Position numbers and translations under genes: made by a program. Positions 1 to 9,493 of a DNA stretch of 64,000 nucleotides are shown here, in pieces. The notes beneath the pieces were generated by a model. That model did not search any database. It had not been told where the DNA came from and saw only the letters and a program-made list of their open reading frames with translations. Source of the stretch: Candidatus Bathyarchaeota archaeon (GTDB lineage Archaea > Thermoproteota > Bathyarchaeia > Bathyarchaeales > WUQV01). Position 1 is the stretch's first letter. Each line of letters starts with the position of its first letter. The stretch spans positions 39,661 through 103,660 of the forward strand of contig JAGGVF010000007.1 in NCBI GenBank assembly GCA_021158125.1, given 5' to 3'.

Positions 1-1
1 A

Positions 2-484
2 AGCGAAAAGGAACGGCGAAGTCTATGGAACGGACTAAAAAACGGTATAATAGATGTTCTGGCTTCTGATCATGCTCCGCATTTGTTGGAGGAAAAATTT
101 TCAGACGAAATTTGGAAAGTTAAACCTGGCATACCTGGATTAGAGACAACTTTGCCCTTAATGCTTACGCAAATAAATAAGGGATTATTTTCAATTCAAG
201 AATTGGTGCGTTTAATGGCTGAAAATCCAGCAAAAATTTTCGGTTTAGATGGGAAAGGCATGTTAAAAGAAGGATTTTCGGCTGATATAACCGTGATAGA
301 TCTGCATAAAAGAGGAGTAATTGACTCTTCAAAGTTCCATTCTAAGGCTAAGTATTCTCCATTTGACGGATGGCAAGTTAAAGGAATGCCGGTTAAAACA
401 TTCGTGAACGGCGTTCTCGTTATGGACAACGGAGAAATATTTGCTGAACCTGGAGTTGGCGAGATAATTCGTAAAAAGTTTTAA
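2..484 (+). CDS. pyrC: Dihydroorotase, C-terminal part (cut by window start)
   Basis: The reading frame is open from base 2 to the stop at 484, so about 160 C-terminal residues are present and the start lies outside the window. Soon after the edge comes SDHAPH, the metal-ligand motif of dihydroorotase and related cyclic amidohydrolases. It is followed by the PGIPGLET segment and the NPAKIFG region typical of class I dihydroorotase. The enzyme cyclises carbamoyl aspartate to dihydroorotate in cytoplasmic pyrimidine synthesis. An allantoinase or hydantoinase relative cannot be fully excluded from the C-terminal part alone. Confidence 0.85.
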   Translation, partial: SEKERRSLWNGLKNGIIDVLASDHAPHLLEEKFSDEIWKVKPGIPGLETTLPLMLTQINKGLFSIQELVRLMAENPAKIFGLDGKGMLKEGFSADITVIDLHKRGVIDSSKFHSKAKYSPFDGWQVKGMPVKTFVNGVLVMDNGEIFAEPGVGEIIRKKF

Positions 485-487
485 AGG

Positions 488-937
488 TTACACTTCGTCG
501 CTTTCCCTTTTTGTTACATAAACTATTGAGTCATGGACGGTGTATCCAAGCTTTTTAAACAGATTTATTGAAGCTGGATTAGGCAGCTCGATGAGAGCGG
601 CTATTACCACTGCTCCTCTTTCTTTCAGTGTTTTTTCCATTCTTGTTACAAGTTCTTTTGCTATTCCTCTTCCCCGATAAGCTGGGTCTACAGCTAATCT
701 GTTTATCCATCCCTTCATTCTGAAGTCACAGCTTCCAATGACTGTTCCAATCAATTTGCCGTTGTGAAATGCTCCTAGAAAGAAGTTTGGTTCTGTTTCC
801 ATCTGTTTTTCCATTGCTTTTTTACTGTCTCTTCCCTTCGGCTTGTATGGTAAGCCTGCCCGTTTCCACAAGTTAATTATTTCTTCATAATCCTCTATTG
901 TTAGTTTCCGAAATTCTATGTCATGCATAGCCATCAT
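488..937 (-). CDS. GNAT-family N-acetyltransferase
   Basis: This 149-residue protein is a single GNAT domain. The acetyl-CoA binding motif A is visible as VDPAYRGRGIAKELV near residues 85-100, and a C-terminal NPASINLFKKLGY segment is typical of the fold. It should transfer an acetyl group from acetyl-CoA to an unknown amine. The layout resembles RimI-like protein N-terminal acetyltransferases, but the substrate is not shown by sequence. Three Met codons lie near the start (MMAMHD), so the exact start is uncertain by a few residues. Its stop is three bases from the stop of the convergent dihydroorotase gene. Confidence 0.85.
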   Translation of the reverse strand: MMAMHDIEFRKLTIEDYEEIINLWKRAGLPYKPKGRDSKKAMEKQMETEPNFFLGAFHNGKLIGTVIGSCDFRMKGWINRLAVDPAYRGRGIAKELVTRMEKTLKERGAVVIAALIELPNPASINLFKKLGYTVHDSIVYVTKRESDEV

Positions 938-1024
938 TTCGGTGGGCCTCGCTTATAGACTAGATAGGTTTACATGGGAAAAGCCTCTTTTAATTGTTAA
1001 CATAGCAGTATCATAGAGTTTAGG

Positions 1025-1516
1025 GTGAAGGGTTTGAAATTTATAGTTGATGGGATGCTTGGAAAACTTGCACGTTGGCTCCGCATGCTTGGGCACAACG
1101 TTAAATATTCAAGCGCCCTAGGCGATGAACAACTTCTAAAAATAGCCAAAAATGAGCATAGAACATTGTTAACGAGAGATTTGGAACTTTATCAACAAGC
1201 AGTTGCCCGTGGGGTTCAAGCACTTTATGTGGAAGGAGAAGACGAAGCTGAAAAACTGGCGAAACTTGCCAAAAGATACGGTTTTCCACTTGAAATTAAC
1301 CTAGAAAATTCTAGATGTCCAAAATGTAACGCTAGAATTAAACCTATCAGTAAAGAGCTCGTTAAGGGAAAGGTTCCGGAAACAACTTACAAGTACTACA
1401 ATGAATTTTGGGAATGCCAGAAATGCGGCCAAATCTACTGGCAAGGAGCCCATTGGAAAAGAATAAATGAAACTCTAACTAAAGCGAGAAGTCTAATTGA
1501 GAAAAATAAAACGTAG
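1025..1516 (+). CDS. Mut7-C RNase domain protein with C-terminal zinc ribbon
   Basis: The 163-residue protein begins with the Mut7-C (formerly DUF82) pattern: FIVDGMLGKLARWLRMLG, then LLTRDLELY, a PIN-like fold with acidic residues. Residues about 97-142 carry two CxxC pairs (CPKC and CQKC) that form a zinc ribbon. Proteins of this family are predicted RNases, and the substrate is unknown. The start is a GTG at 1025, chosen because the conserved domain begins immediately after it. It stands alone, head to head with the acetyltransferase gene. Confidence 0.85.
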   Translation: MKGLKFIVDGMLGKLARWLRMLGHNVKYSSALGDEQLLKIAKNEHRTLLTRDLELYQQAVARGVQALYVEGEDEAEKLAKLAKRYGFPLEINLENSRCPKCNARIKPISKELVKGKVPETTYKYYNEFWECQKCGQIYWQGAHWKRINETLTKARSLIEKNKT

Positions 1517-1531
1517 GGTTTTGAGCTTTTA

Positions 1532-1807
1532 TTATTCTGTTTCCAGTAGCCATCTTAAGGGAATGTCTTGGTAGGTTCCATCTGGCAGCGTTCTTCGAAT
1601 AGTTATTGGAAGTATTCCAGCTTCAAGTTCTTTCAGTGCTATATCTATTGGGCTCATCTGTTTTTCCGGGGGAGGGATGAGTATTGGGGCTCCCATTGCT
1701 ATTTGTAGGGCTCTAGCCCCTACTATTCTAGCCCTTTCAAAGCGGGTTAGCTTTGGAGGGCCAACTAAAATTTTTCTTTCTTGCGTCGTTCCCTTAATAT
1801 CCTGCAC
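1532..1807 (-). CDS. rpoK: DNA-directed RNA polymerase subunit K (Rpb6 homologue)
   Basis: The 91-residue product contains the Rpb6/omega core [23 protein letters not shown], with Arg and Ala residues that pack against the polymerase clamp, and ends with the usual [12 protein letters not shown] stretch. It is an assembly and stability subunit of archaeal RNA polymerase. The start is a GTG at 1807 that lies inside the end of the upstream thermosome gene on the same strand, giving a 14-base overlap and probable translational coupling. Its length is normal for archaeal RpoK with a short N-terminal tail. Confidence 0.93.
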   Translation of the reverse strand: MQDIKGTTQERKILVGPPKLTRFERARIVGARALQIAMGAPILIPPPEKQMSPIDIALKELEAGILPITIRRTLPDGTYQDIPLRWLLETE

Positions 1808-3431
1808 CCTCAGGGCCTTTAGGCATTTTGGGAGGCTTCATCTTAGCGGCGGCAATTACATCGTCGATTTTAAGTATCATGGTTGAGGCTTCGGTTGCCG
1901 ACTTGATAACTTGCTTTTTAACCGATACAGGTTCCAAAACGTTTGTTTGATAAGTATCTATGACCTTTCCTTCGTGGACACCTACTCCCACCCATTTTTC
2001 GCCTTTATCGTGGCGTGCCCTAAGTTCTGACAGTATATCTATTGGGTCTAAGCCAGCGTTTTCAGCCAGCGTTACTGGTATGCTTTCTAAGGCTTCGGCG
2101 AAGCTCATAACTGCAAGTTGTTCCCTTCCGGGAAGGCTTTCAGCGTAGTTTCTAAGTATTCGGGCAACTTCTATTTCTGGGGCTCCTCCACCTGCAACTA
2201 TTTTCGGCTCTTCTACGACGTCTCTTACGACGCAGAGTGCGTCGTGAATTGAACGTTCTGCTTCGTCTATTACTCGTTCTGTTCCCCCTCTAATTAGTAT
2301 GGTAACTGACTTCGGATGTTTGCATCCTTCTATGAAAGTCATTTTGTCGTCGCCGATTTTTCTTTCTTCTACAAGTGCTGCGTAGCCCAAGTCTGCCTCT
2401 GTCATGTCGTCAAGGTTTGTAATTATCTTTCCACCCGTGGCTTTTGACAACTTCTCCATATCTGACTTTTTAACTCTTCTTAACGCTAGAATCTTCTTCC
2501 TAGCCAAGAAGTGTTGGGCTGCGTCGTCTATTCCCTTCTGGCATATAACAACGTTTGCACCTACCGACGCTATTTTGTTCACCATTTCTTGAAGCATGCG
2601 TTCCTCTTCTTTGAGGAAGGCTTCCATTTGTTCAGGTGATTCTATGTTGATTTTTGCGTCAAATTCTGTTTTTTCAATTTCTAATGGGCAGTTTAGCAAG
2701 GCTATTTTTGCATTTTCAACTCTTTTCGGCATGCCTGGATGTACAACTTCTTTGTCAATAACTATGCCTTTGATTAACTTCGTGTCAGTTACTGATTCAC
2801 CCGGTTTTTTCTCAACTTTAACGTCGTCAACGTCCACTCGGTAGCCTTCTTCTGTTTTCTCGGCTACTTGTAGAATTGCCTCGACAGCGAGTTTTGCAAG
2901 GTATTCTCTGTTCTCAGATACAAGTTTGCTTGCCATAGAGGTCATGGCTACTTTTGTTAGGAACTCCTTGTCGGTTGGGTCAACTTTTATGGCTATTTGG
3001 TCGAGGGCTTCAAGGGCTTTTTCAGCCGCTTTTTTATATCCGTCAATTATAATTGTTGGGTGAACGTTCTTTTCGATTAGTTCTTCGGCTTTTCCAAGAA
3101 GTTCTCCTGATAATACGACTACTGTTGTTGTTCCGTCTCCAACTTCGTTGTCTTGGGTTTTTGCAACTTCAACCATCATTTTTGCTGCTGGATGTTGGAC
3201 GTCCATTTCGTCTAGGATGGTGCGTCCGTCGCTTGTTATGGTTACGTCTCCGAAGCTGTCAACTAGCATTTTGTCCATGCCCTTCGGTCCAAGCGATGTC
3301 TTAACTGCTTCTGCAACTATTCTTGCTGCCATTATGTTTGCGTGTTGAGCTTCCCTTCCTCTAGAACGTGAGGATCCTTCCTTCAATATGAGAACTGGGA
3401 TTCCGGCTGCTTGTGTTGGTCCTGCAGACAA
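1794..3431 (-). CDS. thsA: Thermosome subunit (group II chaperonin)
   Basis: The 545-residue protein is a full-length archaeal group II chaperonin. Near the N-terminus it has the [13 protein letters not shown] segment, then [19 protein letters not shown] and the ATP-binding GDGTTT motif at residues 98-103. The central apical domain and the C-terminal equatorial domain ([11 protein letters not shown] and [10 protein letters not shown]) are intact, and the tail is glycine-rich (GPEGAGY). The thermosome folds cytosolic proteins in a double ring driven by ATP. A TATA-like element lies about 50 bases upstream. The last 14 bases overlap the rpoK start, so the two are probably co-transcribed. Confidence 0.96.
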   Translation of the reverse strand: MSAGPTQAAGIPVLILKEGSSRSRGREAQHANIMAARIVAEAVKTSLGPKGMDKMLVDSFGDVTITSDGRTILDEMDVQHPAAKMMVEVAKTQDNEVGDGTTTVVVLSGELLGKAEELIEKNVHPTIIIDGYKKAAEKALEALDQIAIKVDPTDKEFLTKVAMTSMASKLVSENREYLAKLAVEAILQVAEKTEEGYRVDVDDVKVEKKPGESVTDTKLIKGIVIDKEVVHPGMPKRVENAKIALLNCPLEIEKTEFDAKINIESPEQMEAFLKEEERMLQEMVNKIASVGANVVICQKGIDDAAQHFLARKKILALRRVKKSDMEKLSKATGGKIITNLDDMTEADLGYAALVEERKIGDDKMTFIEGCKHPKSVTILIRGGTERVIDEAERSIHDALCVVRDVVEEPKIVAGGGAPEIEVARILRNYAESLPGREQLAVMSFAEALESIPVTLAENAGLDPIDILSELRARHDKGEKWVGVGVHEGKVIDTYQTNVLEPVSVKKQVIKSATEASTMILKIDDVIAAAKMKPPKMPKGPEGAGY

Positions 3432-3479
3432 GATACAATAACCTCCTAATTTAATGCAGAAAGAGGAAAACCAGCATTA

Positions 3480-3490
3480 CAATATAAGTT
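3480..3490 (-). promoter_or_regulatory. TATA-like element of the thermosome-rpoK operon
   Basis: On the minus strand this reads ACTTATATTGT, about 50 bases before the thermosome ATG. The placement would give a transcription start about 25 bases downstream of the box and a short 5' untranslated leader. The call rests only on the AT-rich match and its position. Confidence 0.4.
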
Positions 3491-3555
3491 TTTCGAGTTC
3501 TACAAGTATAAAGAATGTTGTGGACTTTACACTTGCGGCTTTAGAGAGGGTGTTT

Positions 3556-4785
3556 TCAGCGGTAAGGCAGATACTCTCTTCCCAGAAGTTCTCTTGCTAT
3601 CACTATTCTTTGGATGTTAAGCGTTCCTTCCGCACCTATCATGTAGGACATTATTCCCCTTAGTCCCATTTCAAGCGGACACTCCTTTGTGTAGCCATAA
3701 GCCCCAAACCAGAGCATGACACGCTTGAAGACGTCAAAGGCGAACGGCGGAATCTTAAGCTTACATGCAGAAATGTACTTGCTAACCTCTCTAGGCGAAA
3801 ACTTTCCTTCCTTATACTTCATGTCCATCATCCACGCTGTACGGTAAACAAGCGATCTTAGGGCTTCCAGTTCAGCCCAGTCGTCGGCTAGTTCAAATTG
3901 GATTCCTTCAAACTTGGCTATTGGACGGCCGAAGGCTACTCTCTCCTTAATGTACTGCATTCCGATTTCTAGCGCTCTTCTCGCTGCGCCTAGGCATGTT
4001 GCCCCTATCAGAAGCCTAGCAGCGTCAAAGCCCTCCATTGTTAAGTAGAAGCCTTTTCCTTCTTCGCCTAGTCTATGGTAATCCGGCAGCCGTACATCAT
4101 TCATTACGAAGCCGCCTGTCGAGATTCCCATCCTTCCCATATCCTCGAATCTTTTGACTACTTCCACTCCGGGCGCATCTATTGGAAGGAAGAAGGCTGT
4201 CATACCCAAATGATGCTTTTCCGGAGTTGGCGGAGGCGAAGTTCTAACTAGAACGAAGTAGCCTCCTCCCCATTTTTTCGCTTCTTCTGTTCCGCTTGTG
4301 TAGAGTTTTTCTCCGTTTAAAATCCAGTTTTCTCCTTCTTTTCTGCCAGTTGACTTTACGTTTGCTACGTCGCTTCCCCCTCCAGCTTCGGTTGTTGCTA
4401 TTCCTATGAAGCCTTCGCCTTGAATCGCCTTTTTCACGTATTGTTCTCTTATCTGTTCAGTGCAGTATCTGTCAACTACGAATCCCCATGAAGATTCAAC
4501 TAGGAAAAGTACGGGTATGGCTATGCTTATGTCCGCATATCCTAACTCCTCGGCTGCGATGCATGTCATAACCCAGTCGGCGCCAACTCCACCATGCTCC
4601 TCCGGAACGGTCATTAAGAGCAAACCTAAATCAGCCATTCCCTTTAGAATTTCTTTTGGAATCTCATGTTTATTGTCGATTTCTCTAATCCTTTCTAATG
4701 GAAGGTTCTTCATGCACCATTCACGTAGCGATTTTCTGAAAAGCTCTTGTTCTTCGGTAAAGCTGAAATCAACCATACTTTTCAC
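3556..4785 (-). CDS. Acyl-CoA dehydrogenase
   Basis: This is a 409-residue acyl-CoA dehydrogenase with the normal domain order. An N-terminal helical domain (FTEEQELFRKSLREW) is followed by the FAD-contacting IATTEAGGGSDVANVKSTGRK and NGEKLYTSG in the middle beta domain, and a C-terminal helical domain with RVAFGRPIAKFEGIQF. The GAEGT near residue 387 occupies the place of the catalytic Glu segment. It should oxidise an acyl-CoA thioester, passing electrons to an ETF-like acceptor. No ETF or other beta-oxidation gene lies nearby, so substrate and pathway are open. The start may be the second Met (4776). Confidence 0.92.
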   Translation of the reverse strand: MKSMVDFSFTEEQELFRKSLREWCMKNLPLERIREIDNKHEIPKEILKGMADLGLLLMTVPEEHGGVGADWVMTCIAAEELGYADISIAIPVLFLVESSWGFVVDRYCTEQIREQYVKKAIQGEGFIGIATTEAGGGSDVANVKSTGRKEGENWILNGEKLYTSGTEEAKKWGGGYFVLVRTSPPPTPEKHHLGMTAFFLPIDAPGVEVVKRFEDMGRMGISTGGFVMNDVRLPDYHRLGEEGKGFYLTMEGFDAARLLIGATCLGAARRALEIGMQYIKERVAFGRPIAKFEGIQFELADDWAELEALRSLVYRTAWMMDMKYKEGKFSPREVSKYISACKLKIPPFAFDVFKRVMLWFGAYGYTKECPLEMGLRGIMSYMIGAEGTLNIQRIVIARELLGREYLPYR

Positions 4786-4849
4786 CTTGAAGAATAGGCT
4801 TTTGTTAGCTAAAGCATATAAAGTTAGCTTTAGGTAAATTCGAACGGCA

Positions 4850-5902
4850 TCATTCCCTTTGTTTCTTTCGCATTATTAGGAAAGTTGAAGCAACTCCAGC
4901 TAAAGTGCATACTGCGCCGAGCAGAGTGTATGAGATCAACAAGTTCCAAGGAATATTCACTTCAACGGTTACATTGTCCGTTATTGGCGCATCTTCTGAA
5001 ATCATGAAATCTCTAGTTAGCCAGCCTAATTTTCCATTAAATTGAAGAACTGTGAGCCATGCGAGGTCTTGGAATATTTCTGCTATTCTCAAGTCTATCT
5101 TTGACAAGTCGCCTTTTGAAAGTGCGAATTGTATGGGTTTTAGCAGTATTAACCCCGAATGATCATAAGTTTTGTAGTAGGCGTTTTGGAGTGGAAAGTA
5201 ATCCTTGTCTATTTTGTTTTCAGTAAGAAGGAAGAGCGTTATATGAGTGTCTCCTTTAATCGGACTTGATATGACGAGAGGGTAGTAGAGAAAGTCGGAA
5301 TCAAACCTGTAGAGAATTGGATTGACGCTTTTTTCTTCAGGGTTGACAATTATAATGTCTAAAACATAGTATCGAAATCCTCTTCCCATATAATTGTCTA
5401 TAGCTGTTTCATAATCCGCCAAAGTAATCTCTCCGTTTATTCCGCTTCCAATAAGAAAATCTTCCATCCATTCAACTAGCTCTGAAGTATCGTTGGCCTT
5501 AACAACAGTTATGTTATGGGAACCTATTTTCTCGTGAAATACCACGTCCACGCTTTTTGAGCGAGCTTCACCCTCACTAGAGTACATGAACTGGTTCATT
5601 CCTTCCTCCCATATTAACCGCTGAATTTCTTCAAATGCCGTAAAACTTGCAATCTCCACCTTTGGCTCAGCTGGAAGCGGAAGAACTTCAAGGACAACTG
5701 TTTCTTGGTCAGCAGACACATCTGTTGAGAGGATCATTATTTCTTCATGTCCATTCCACGCAATTATGGCCTTTTGTCCAGGTTCATATACTGAGGCGGT
5801 GGGAATTACGGGAATCATTCCCCTATCAGCATAAACTAGCTGAGAAAAGAATCCGATAAAAAGCAACGGCAGTAAAAAGAAAAATAAATACTTTTTAGGC
5901 AT
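4850..5902 (-). CDS. Secreted, membrane-anchored protein, DUF2330-like
   Basis: The ATG at 5902 is chosen because GAAGGTGA stands at ribosome-binding distance before it. The product has about 350 residues. The N-terminus is a signal peptide (KKYLFFFLLPLLFIGFF, then ADRG), followed by a long extracytoplasmic domain. Close to the C-terminus is a single membrane segment (LISYTLLGAVCTLAGVASTF) and a basic tail. The mature start, with VYEPGQKAIIAWNG and EIMILSTDV, resembles DUF2330-type surface proteins of archaea and bacteria. That family match is from memory and no function is known. Confidence 0.6.
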   Translation of the reverse strand: MPKKYLFFFLLPLLFIGFFSQLVYADRGMIPVIPTASVYEPGQKAIIAWNGHEEIMILSTDVSADQETVVLEVLPLPAEPKVEIASFTAFEEIQRLIWEEGMNQFMYSSEGEARSKSVDVVFHEKIGSHNITVVKANDTSELVEWMEDFLIGSGINGEITLADYETAIDNYMGRGFRYYVLDIIIVNPEEKSVNPILYRFDSDFLYYPLVISSPIKGDTHITLFLLTENKIDKDYFPLQNAYYKTYDHSGLILLKPIQFALSKGDLSKIDLRIAEIFQDLAWLTVLQFNGKLGWLTRDFMISEDAPITDNVTVEVNIPWNLLISYTLLGAVCTLAGVASTFLIMRKKQRE

Positions 5903-6056
5903 AGTCAATTCACCTTCTAAAATTAACAATTTTCTTGGCTTATAAAATGCTAGAGATTAGAACAGTTGAAACTATGGATTAGAACATGTCTGTAAAGCAT
6001 ATTAACAGTTAATAGGCGTTGAAGCCATAAATACGTGAAGCTTCAAGGTGAAAGGT

Positions 6057-7160
6057 TTGATTCCGATAAATGCTCCGCAAATTGGGCGGGAAGAAATTGA
6101 TGCAGTGATTAAAGTTTTGGAAAGCGGGGTCTTAACAACTGGTCTGGGGAAAGGCCCAAACGTGGAAAGATTTGAGAAGGCGTTCGCAGAATTTGTTAAG
6201 GCAAAATATGCAGTAGCAGTCAATAGTGGAACAGCCGCCCTGCACTCCGCCCTTCTAGCCATAGGAGTTTCAAGAGGAGATGAAGTTATACTTCCAAGCT
6301 TCACCTTTGTGGCAACAGCGGAAATGGTTGTTCTAGCAGGTGCAAAACCAATTTTCGTAGACATAGACCCAATCACATACACTGTAAATCCAGAGAAAAT
6401 TGAAGAAGCCGTCACAGAGAAAACTAAGGCGATAATACCAGTAGACTTGTACGGGCTTTCAGCCGACATGCAAGTTATTAAGGAAATTGCGGAAAAACAC
6501 GATTTAAAGATAATTGAGGACGCCGCACAGGCTCATGGAGCCCTATATAAGGGAAACCCGCCTGGAAAGTTCGCTGACATTGCCTGCTGGAGCTTTTATG
6601 CAAGTAAGAATATGACGACTGGGGAGGGGGGAATGCTAACAACCGAAAATGAGGAATATGCGGAAAAACTACGTTATATTAGGTCTCATGGAGAGAAAGT
6701 GAAATATCGTTCCCATATGCTTGGGCATAACTACCGCATGCCAGAAATAGAAGCAGCAATAGGCTATGTTCAACTTAAAAAGCTTCCAAGCTTCCTTGAA
6801 AAAAGAAGGAGAAACGCCGAGATATTAACTGAAAAGCTTAAAGAAAACGATAGCCTTCAGCTTCCAAGCGAACCTGAAGGCTATAGGCACAGCTGGTACC
6901 TTTACACGATTAGACTGAAAAACGCCGACGCCACCCAGAGAAACAGTTTTGCCGAAGAATTAAGAAAACGCGGCATAGGCATTGGAATATACTATCATAT
7001 TCCAATTCATCTGATGCCTTACTACCGTCAATTTGGAGAATATAAACTTCCAGAAACAGAAAGAGCAGCTAACCAAGTCTTATCTTTACCTGTCCACCCC
7101 GGAGTCTCAGAGGAACAAGCCAGTTTTATAGCGGAAACAGTCATACAACTGCTAAGTTAG
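6057..7160 (+). CDS. DegT/DnrJ/EryC1/StrS-family sugar aminotransferase
   Basis: This PLP-dependent aminotransferase of about 367 residues keeps the family pattern IPINAPQIG, GTAALHSAL, SFTFVATAEMV, IIEDAAQAHGA and FYASKNMTTGEGG. The lysine in ASKN near residue 184 forms the Schiff base. Such enzymes aminate keto-sugar nucleotides for surface glycans. The TTG at 6057 is preferred over the GTG at 6048 because AAGGTGA precedes it at the right spacing and family members begin with (M)IPIN. No other sugar-nucleotide gene is adjacent, so the substrate is unknown. Confidence 0.9.
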   Translation: MIPINAPQIGREEIDAVIKVLESGVLTTGLGKGPNVERFEKAFAEFVKAKYAVAVNSGTAALHSALLAIGVSRGDEVILPSFTFVATAEMVVLAGAKPIFVDIDPITYTVNPEKIEEAVTEKTKAIIPVDLYGLSADMQVIKEIAEKHDLKIIEDAAQAHGALYKGNPPGKFADIACWSFYASKNMTTGEGGMLTTENEEYAEKLRYIRSHGEKVKYRSHMLGHNYRMPEIEAAIGYVQLKKLPSFLEKRRRNAEILTEKLKENDSLQLPSEPEGYRHSWYLYTIRLKNADATQRNSFAEELRKRGIGIGIYYHIPIHLMPYYRQFGEYKLPETERAANQVLSLPVHPGVSEEQASFIAETVIQLLS

Positions 7161-7245
7161 CCTCATTTAACAGTTAAGATTTATATGTTACCGTGTACTG
7201 CATACTATAATCCGTCTGAATTATGCTTATCTCCGAGGTATCTGC

Positions 7246-8568
7246 ATGGCTAAAAAACGCGTTATTATAATGGGCGCAGCAGGAAGGGACTTCCATAACT
7301 TCAACGTATACTTTAGAGGAAACGACGAGTACGAAGTAGTTGCTTTCACCGCAACCCAAATTCCAGGCATAGAAGGCCGCACATACCCCCCTGAACTTGC
7401 AGGCCCTAACTATCCAAGTGGAATTCCAATTTATCCGGAAGAGGAACTGCCAAGTCTAATTAAGAAATTCAACGTTGATGAAGTGGTGTTCGCCTACAGC
7501 GATGTTTCCCACGAGTATGTCATGCATAAAGCATCAATTGCCCTAGCGGCAGGTGCAGACTTTAGGCTTATGGGGCCATCCACTACGATGCTTAAAGCGA
7601 AAGTTCCAGTTGTCTCGGTTTGTGCTGTTAGAACTGGAAGTGGAAAAAGTCAAACTTCAAGAAAAGTAGCGAAAATTTTGAGGTCAAACGGCTATCGGGT
7701 AGTTGTTATTAGACATCCAATGCCCTATGGAGATTTAAGGAAACAAGTTTGCCAAAGATTTGCAACATTCGAAGATTTAGACAAATACGAATGCACAATT
7801 GAGGAAAGAGAGGAATATGAACCGCACATAAGAAACGGGGTCATCGTCTACGCTGGTGTTGACTACGAAAAAATTCTGAGAGAAGCAGAGAAAGAAGCAG
7901 ACGTAATCGTTTGGGACGGAGGAAACAACGACTTACCCTTCTATAAACCCGACCTACACATAGTTGTAGCCGACCCTCACAGGCCGGGGCATGAGCTGAA
8001 ATATCATCCGGGAGAAGCAAATCTAAGGATGGCAAACGTAGTAGTAATAAACAAAGTTGACACTGCAGAGCCAGAAAACATAGAAAAAGTTGAAAATAAC
8101 GTGAAAAAAGCTAATCCAAACGCCATAATAGTTAAAGCTGCTTCTCCAATGAAAGTTGATAACCCCGAACTTATCAAAGGGAAACGAGCCCTCGTAATCG
8201 AGGACGGCCCAACCCTGACACACGGCGAAATGCCCTACGGAATAGCAACTATAGCAGCCAAAAAATTAGGGGCAAGCGAAATCGTTGACCCAAGACCCTA
8301 CGCGGTAGGTTCAATAATTGAAGCTTATAAAAAATACAAGCATTTAGGAGCCATACTACCGGCGCTTGGATATGGAGAACATCAAATCAGAGAATTAGAA
8401 GAAACAATAAATGCAACACCCTGCGATGTCGTCGTGGTAGGTACGCCGATCGACTTAAGAAGAATTGTAAAGATTAACAAGTCAGCCGTTTATGTTAGAT
8501 ATGAACTTCAGGAAGTAGGTTCACCGAACTTAGAGGAGATACTTAACAAACATTTCCCACCTAAATAG
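7246..8568 (+). CDS. cpgS: Cyclic 2,3-diphosphoglycerate synthetase-like P-loop protein
   Basis: The 440-residue protein opens with a Rossmann-like region (KKRVIIMGAAGRDFHNFNVYFRGN) and has a P-loop at RTGSGKSQTS, residues 129-138. Further on are INKVDTAE and VVIEDGPTLTHGEM. This matches archaeal cyclic 2,3-diphosphoglycerate synthetases, which close 2,3-bisphosphoglycerate with ATP to make a thermoprotectant and phosphate store. Proteins of this family occur in lineages not known to accumulate cDPG, so in vivo activity is inferred. A GAGGT ribosome site precedes the ATG. The next gene starts 12 bases after its stop. Confidence 0.85.
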   Translation: MAKKRVIIMGAAGRDFHNFNVYFRGNDEYEVVAFTATQIPGIEGRTYPPELAGPNYPSGIPIYPEEELPSLIKKFNVDEVVFAYSDVSHEYVMHKASIALAAGADFRLMGPSTTMLKAKVPVVSVCAVRTGSGKSQTSRKVAKILRSNGYRVVVIRHPMPYGDLRKQVCQRFATFEDLDKYECTIEEREEYEPHIRNGVIVYAGVDYEKILREAEKEADVIVWDGGNNDLPFYKPDLHIVVADPHRPGHELKYHPGEANLRMANVVVINKVDTAEPENIEKVENNVKKANPNAIIVKAASPMKVDNPELIKGKRALVIEDGPTLTHGEMPYGIATIAAKKLGASEIVDPRPYAVGSIIEAYKKYKHLGAILPALGYGEHQIRELEETINATPCDVVVVGTPIDLRRIVKINKSAVYVRYELQEVGSPNLEEILNKHFPPK

Positions 8569-8580
8569 CGAGGGAAAAAC

Positions 8581-8958
8581 TTGAACGAAGAAAGTACCTC
8601 AAGAATACAAATAAAATTTATAATAGATGGAATAGGCGAAGCAGAAGGAGAATTAATACGTTACTTGGCTCCAAGAACCGTAGACGCCATAGTTAATCGG
8701 CTTCCAATTGAAGGAAGAGCCGCTCTGTGGAAGGAAGAAGTCTACTTTGAAATTCCAGTTAAAATGGGTGAGGAAAAAGCGAAATCTACGGTTGAAACTG
8801 GAACAATTGCCTACTGGCCTATGGGAAGCGCGCTCTGCATATTTTACGGTTCATCACAACCCTACAGCCCAGTAAACGTTGTTGGAAGGATAACTAAAAA
8901 CCTAGAAATTTTCAAGCAAGTGAAGAGTGGAACTAAAATCCGAGTTGAAATTTTATAA
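8581..8958 (+). CDS. Cyclophilin-like fold protein (DUF369/TM1367 type)
   Basis: This 125-residue protein shows the cyclophilin-like pattern of small archaeal and bacterial proteins. It has an early strand with IKFIIDG, the segment LAPRTVDAIVNRLP, then YFEIPVKMG, a GTIAYWPMGSALCIFYG core and PYSPVNVVGRI. Members bind an unknown ligand, and peptidyl-prolyl isomerase activity has not been shown for this branch. The start is a TTG with GAGGG upstream. It follows the cDPG synthetase gene closely on the same strand, so co-transcription is likely. Confidence 0.75.
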   Translation: MNEESTSRIQIKFIIDGIGEAEGELIRYLAPRTVDAIVNRLPIEGRAALWKEEVYFEIPVKMGEEKAKSTVETGTIAYWPMGSALCIFYGSSQPYSPVNVVGRITKNLEIFKQVKSGTKIRVEIL

Positions 8959-9058
8959 ATTTAAAATCATATTTTCAAAAATTAACTGTGTTCTCTTATT
9001 TTTAATTCATAAAATCTTTAAAAACTTGTAGAAAACTTTCCAGCGAAGGTTCAACTCA

Positions 9059-9442
9059 ATGCGAGCAACCGTTTCGGTTCTGTTACTTACGTTTATTACG
9101 GCAGTTAGCGCAGGCTTCCTTGTTTATCCATGGATTATGAGCTTCTTCAACAAAATTAGCACAACATTTCCTCAGAATTACCTTTACGTAAAAGAAACTC
9201 AAATAGATAATTCACATCTGAAGTTAGTTCTTGAAAATTCAGGGCAAGTTCCAATTGAAGTTTTCTCTGTAAAAGTGAACAATAATCCGGCGAAAGATGT
9301 GGATTTAGAACTCTTACCCGGTAGAAGTGCAAATCTAACCGTTGAGGGAGTCTATTCCAAAGGAAACACGTATCTAGTCCAAATTTTTTACAAAACCTAC
9401 ACGCTAACAAACAAGTTAGAAGTAACGATTAGATACGATTAA
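9059..9442 (+). CDS. Small secreted or pilin-like protein with N-terminal membrane helix
   Basis: I do not recognise a named family. The 127 residues begin with MRATVSVLLLTFITAVSAGFLVYPWIM as one hydrophobic helix. A beta-rich outer domain of about 95 residues follows (LKLVLENSGQVPIEVFSVKVNN), with an immunoglobulin-like feel. Archaeal pilin and archaellin accessory proteins share this layout, but no class III signal peptidase site is clear. It is probably exposed on the outer face of the membrane. A TATA-like stretch (TCTTTAAAAAC) lies about 45 bases before the ATG. Confidence 0.55.
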   Translation: MRATVSVLLLTFITAVSAGFLVYPWIMSFFNKISTTFPQNYLYVKETQIDNSHLKLVLENSGQVPIEVFSVKVNNNPAKDVDLELLPGRSANLTVEGVYSKGNTYLVQIFYKTYTLTNKLEVTIRYD

Positions 9443-9493
9443 TCTTAAAAGCTAATTATTCCGTTTTGTCAATAACGTTTAGGAGACGATTAT

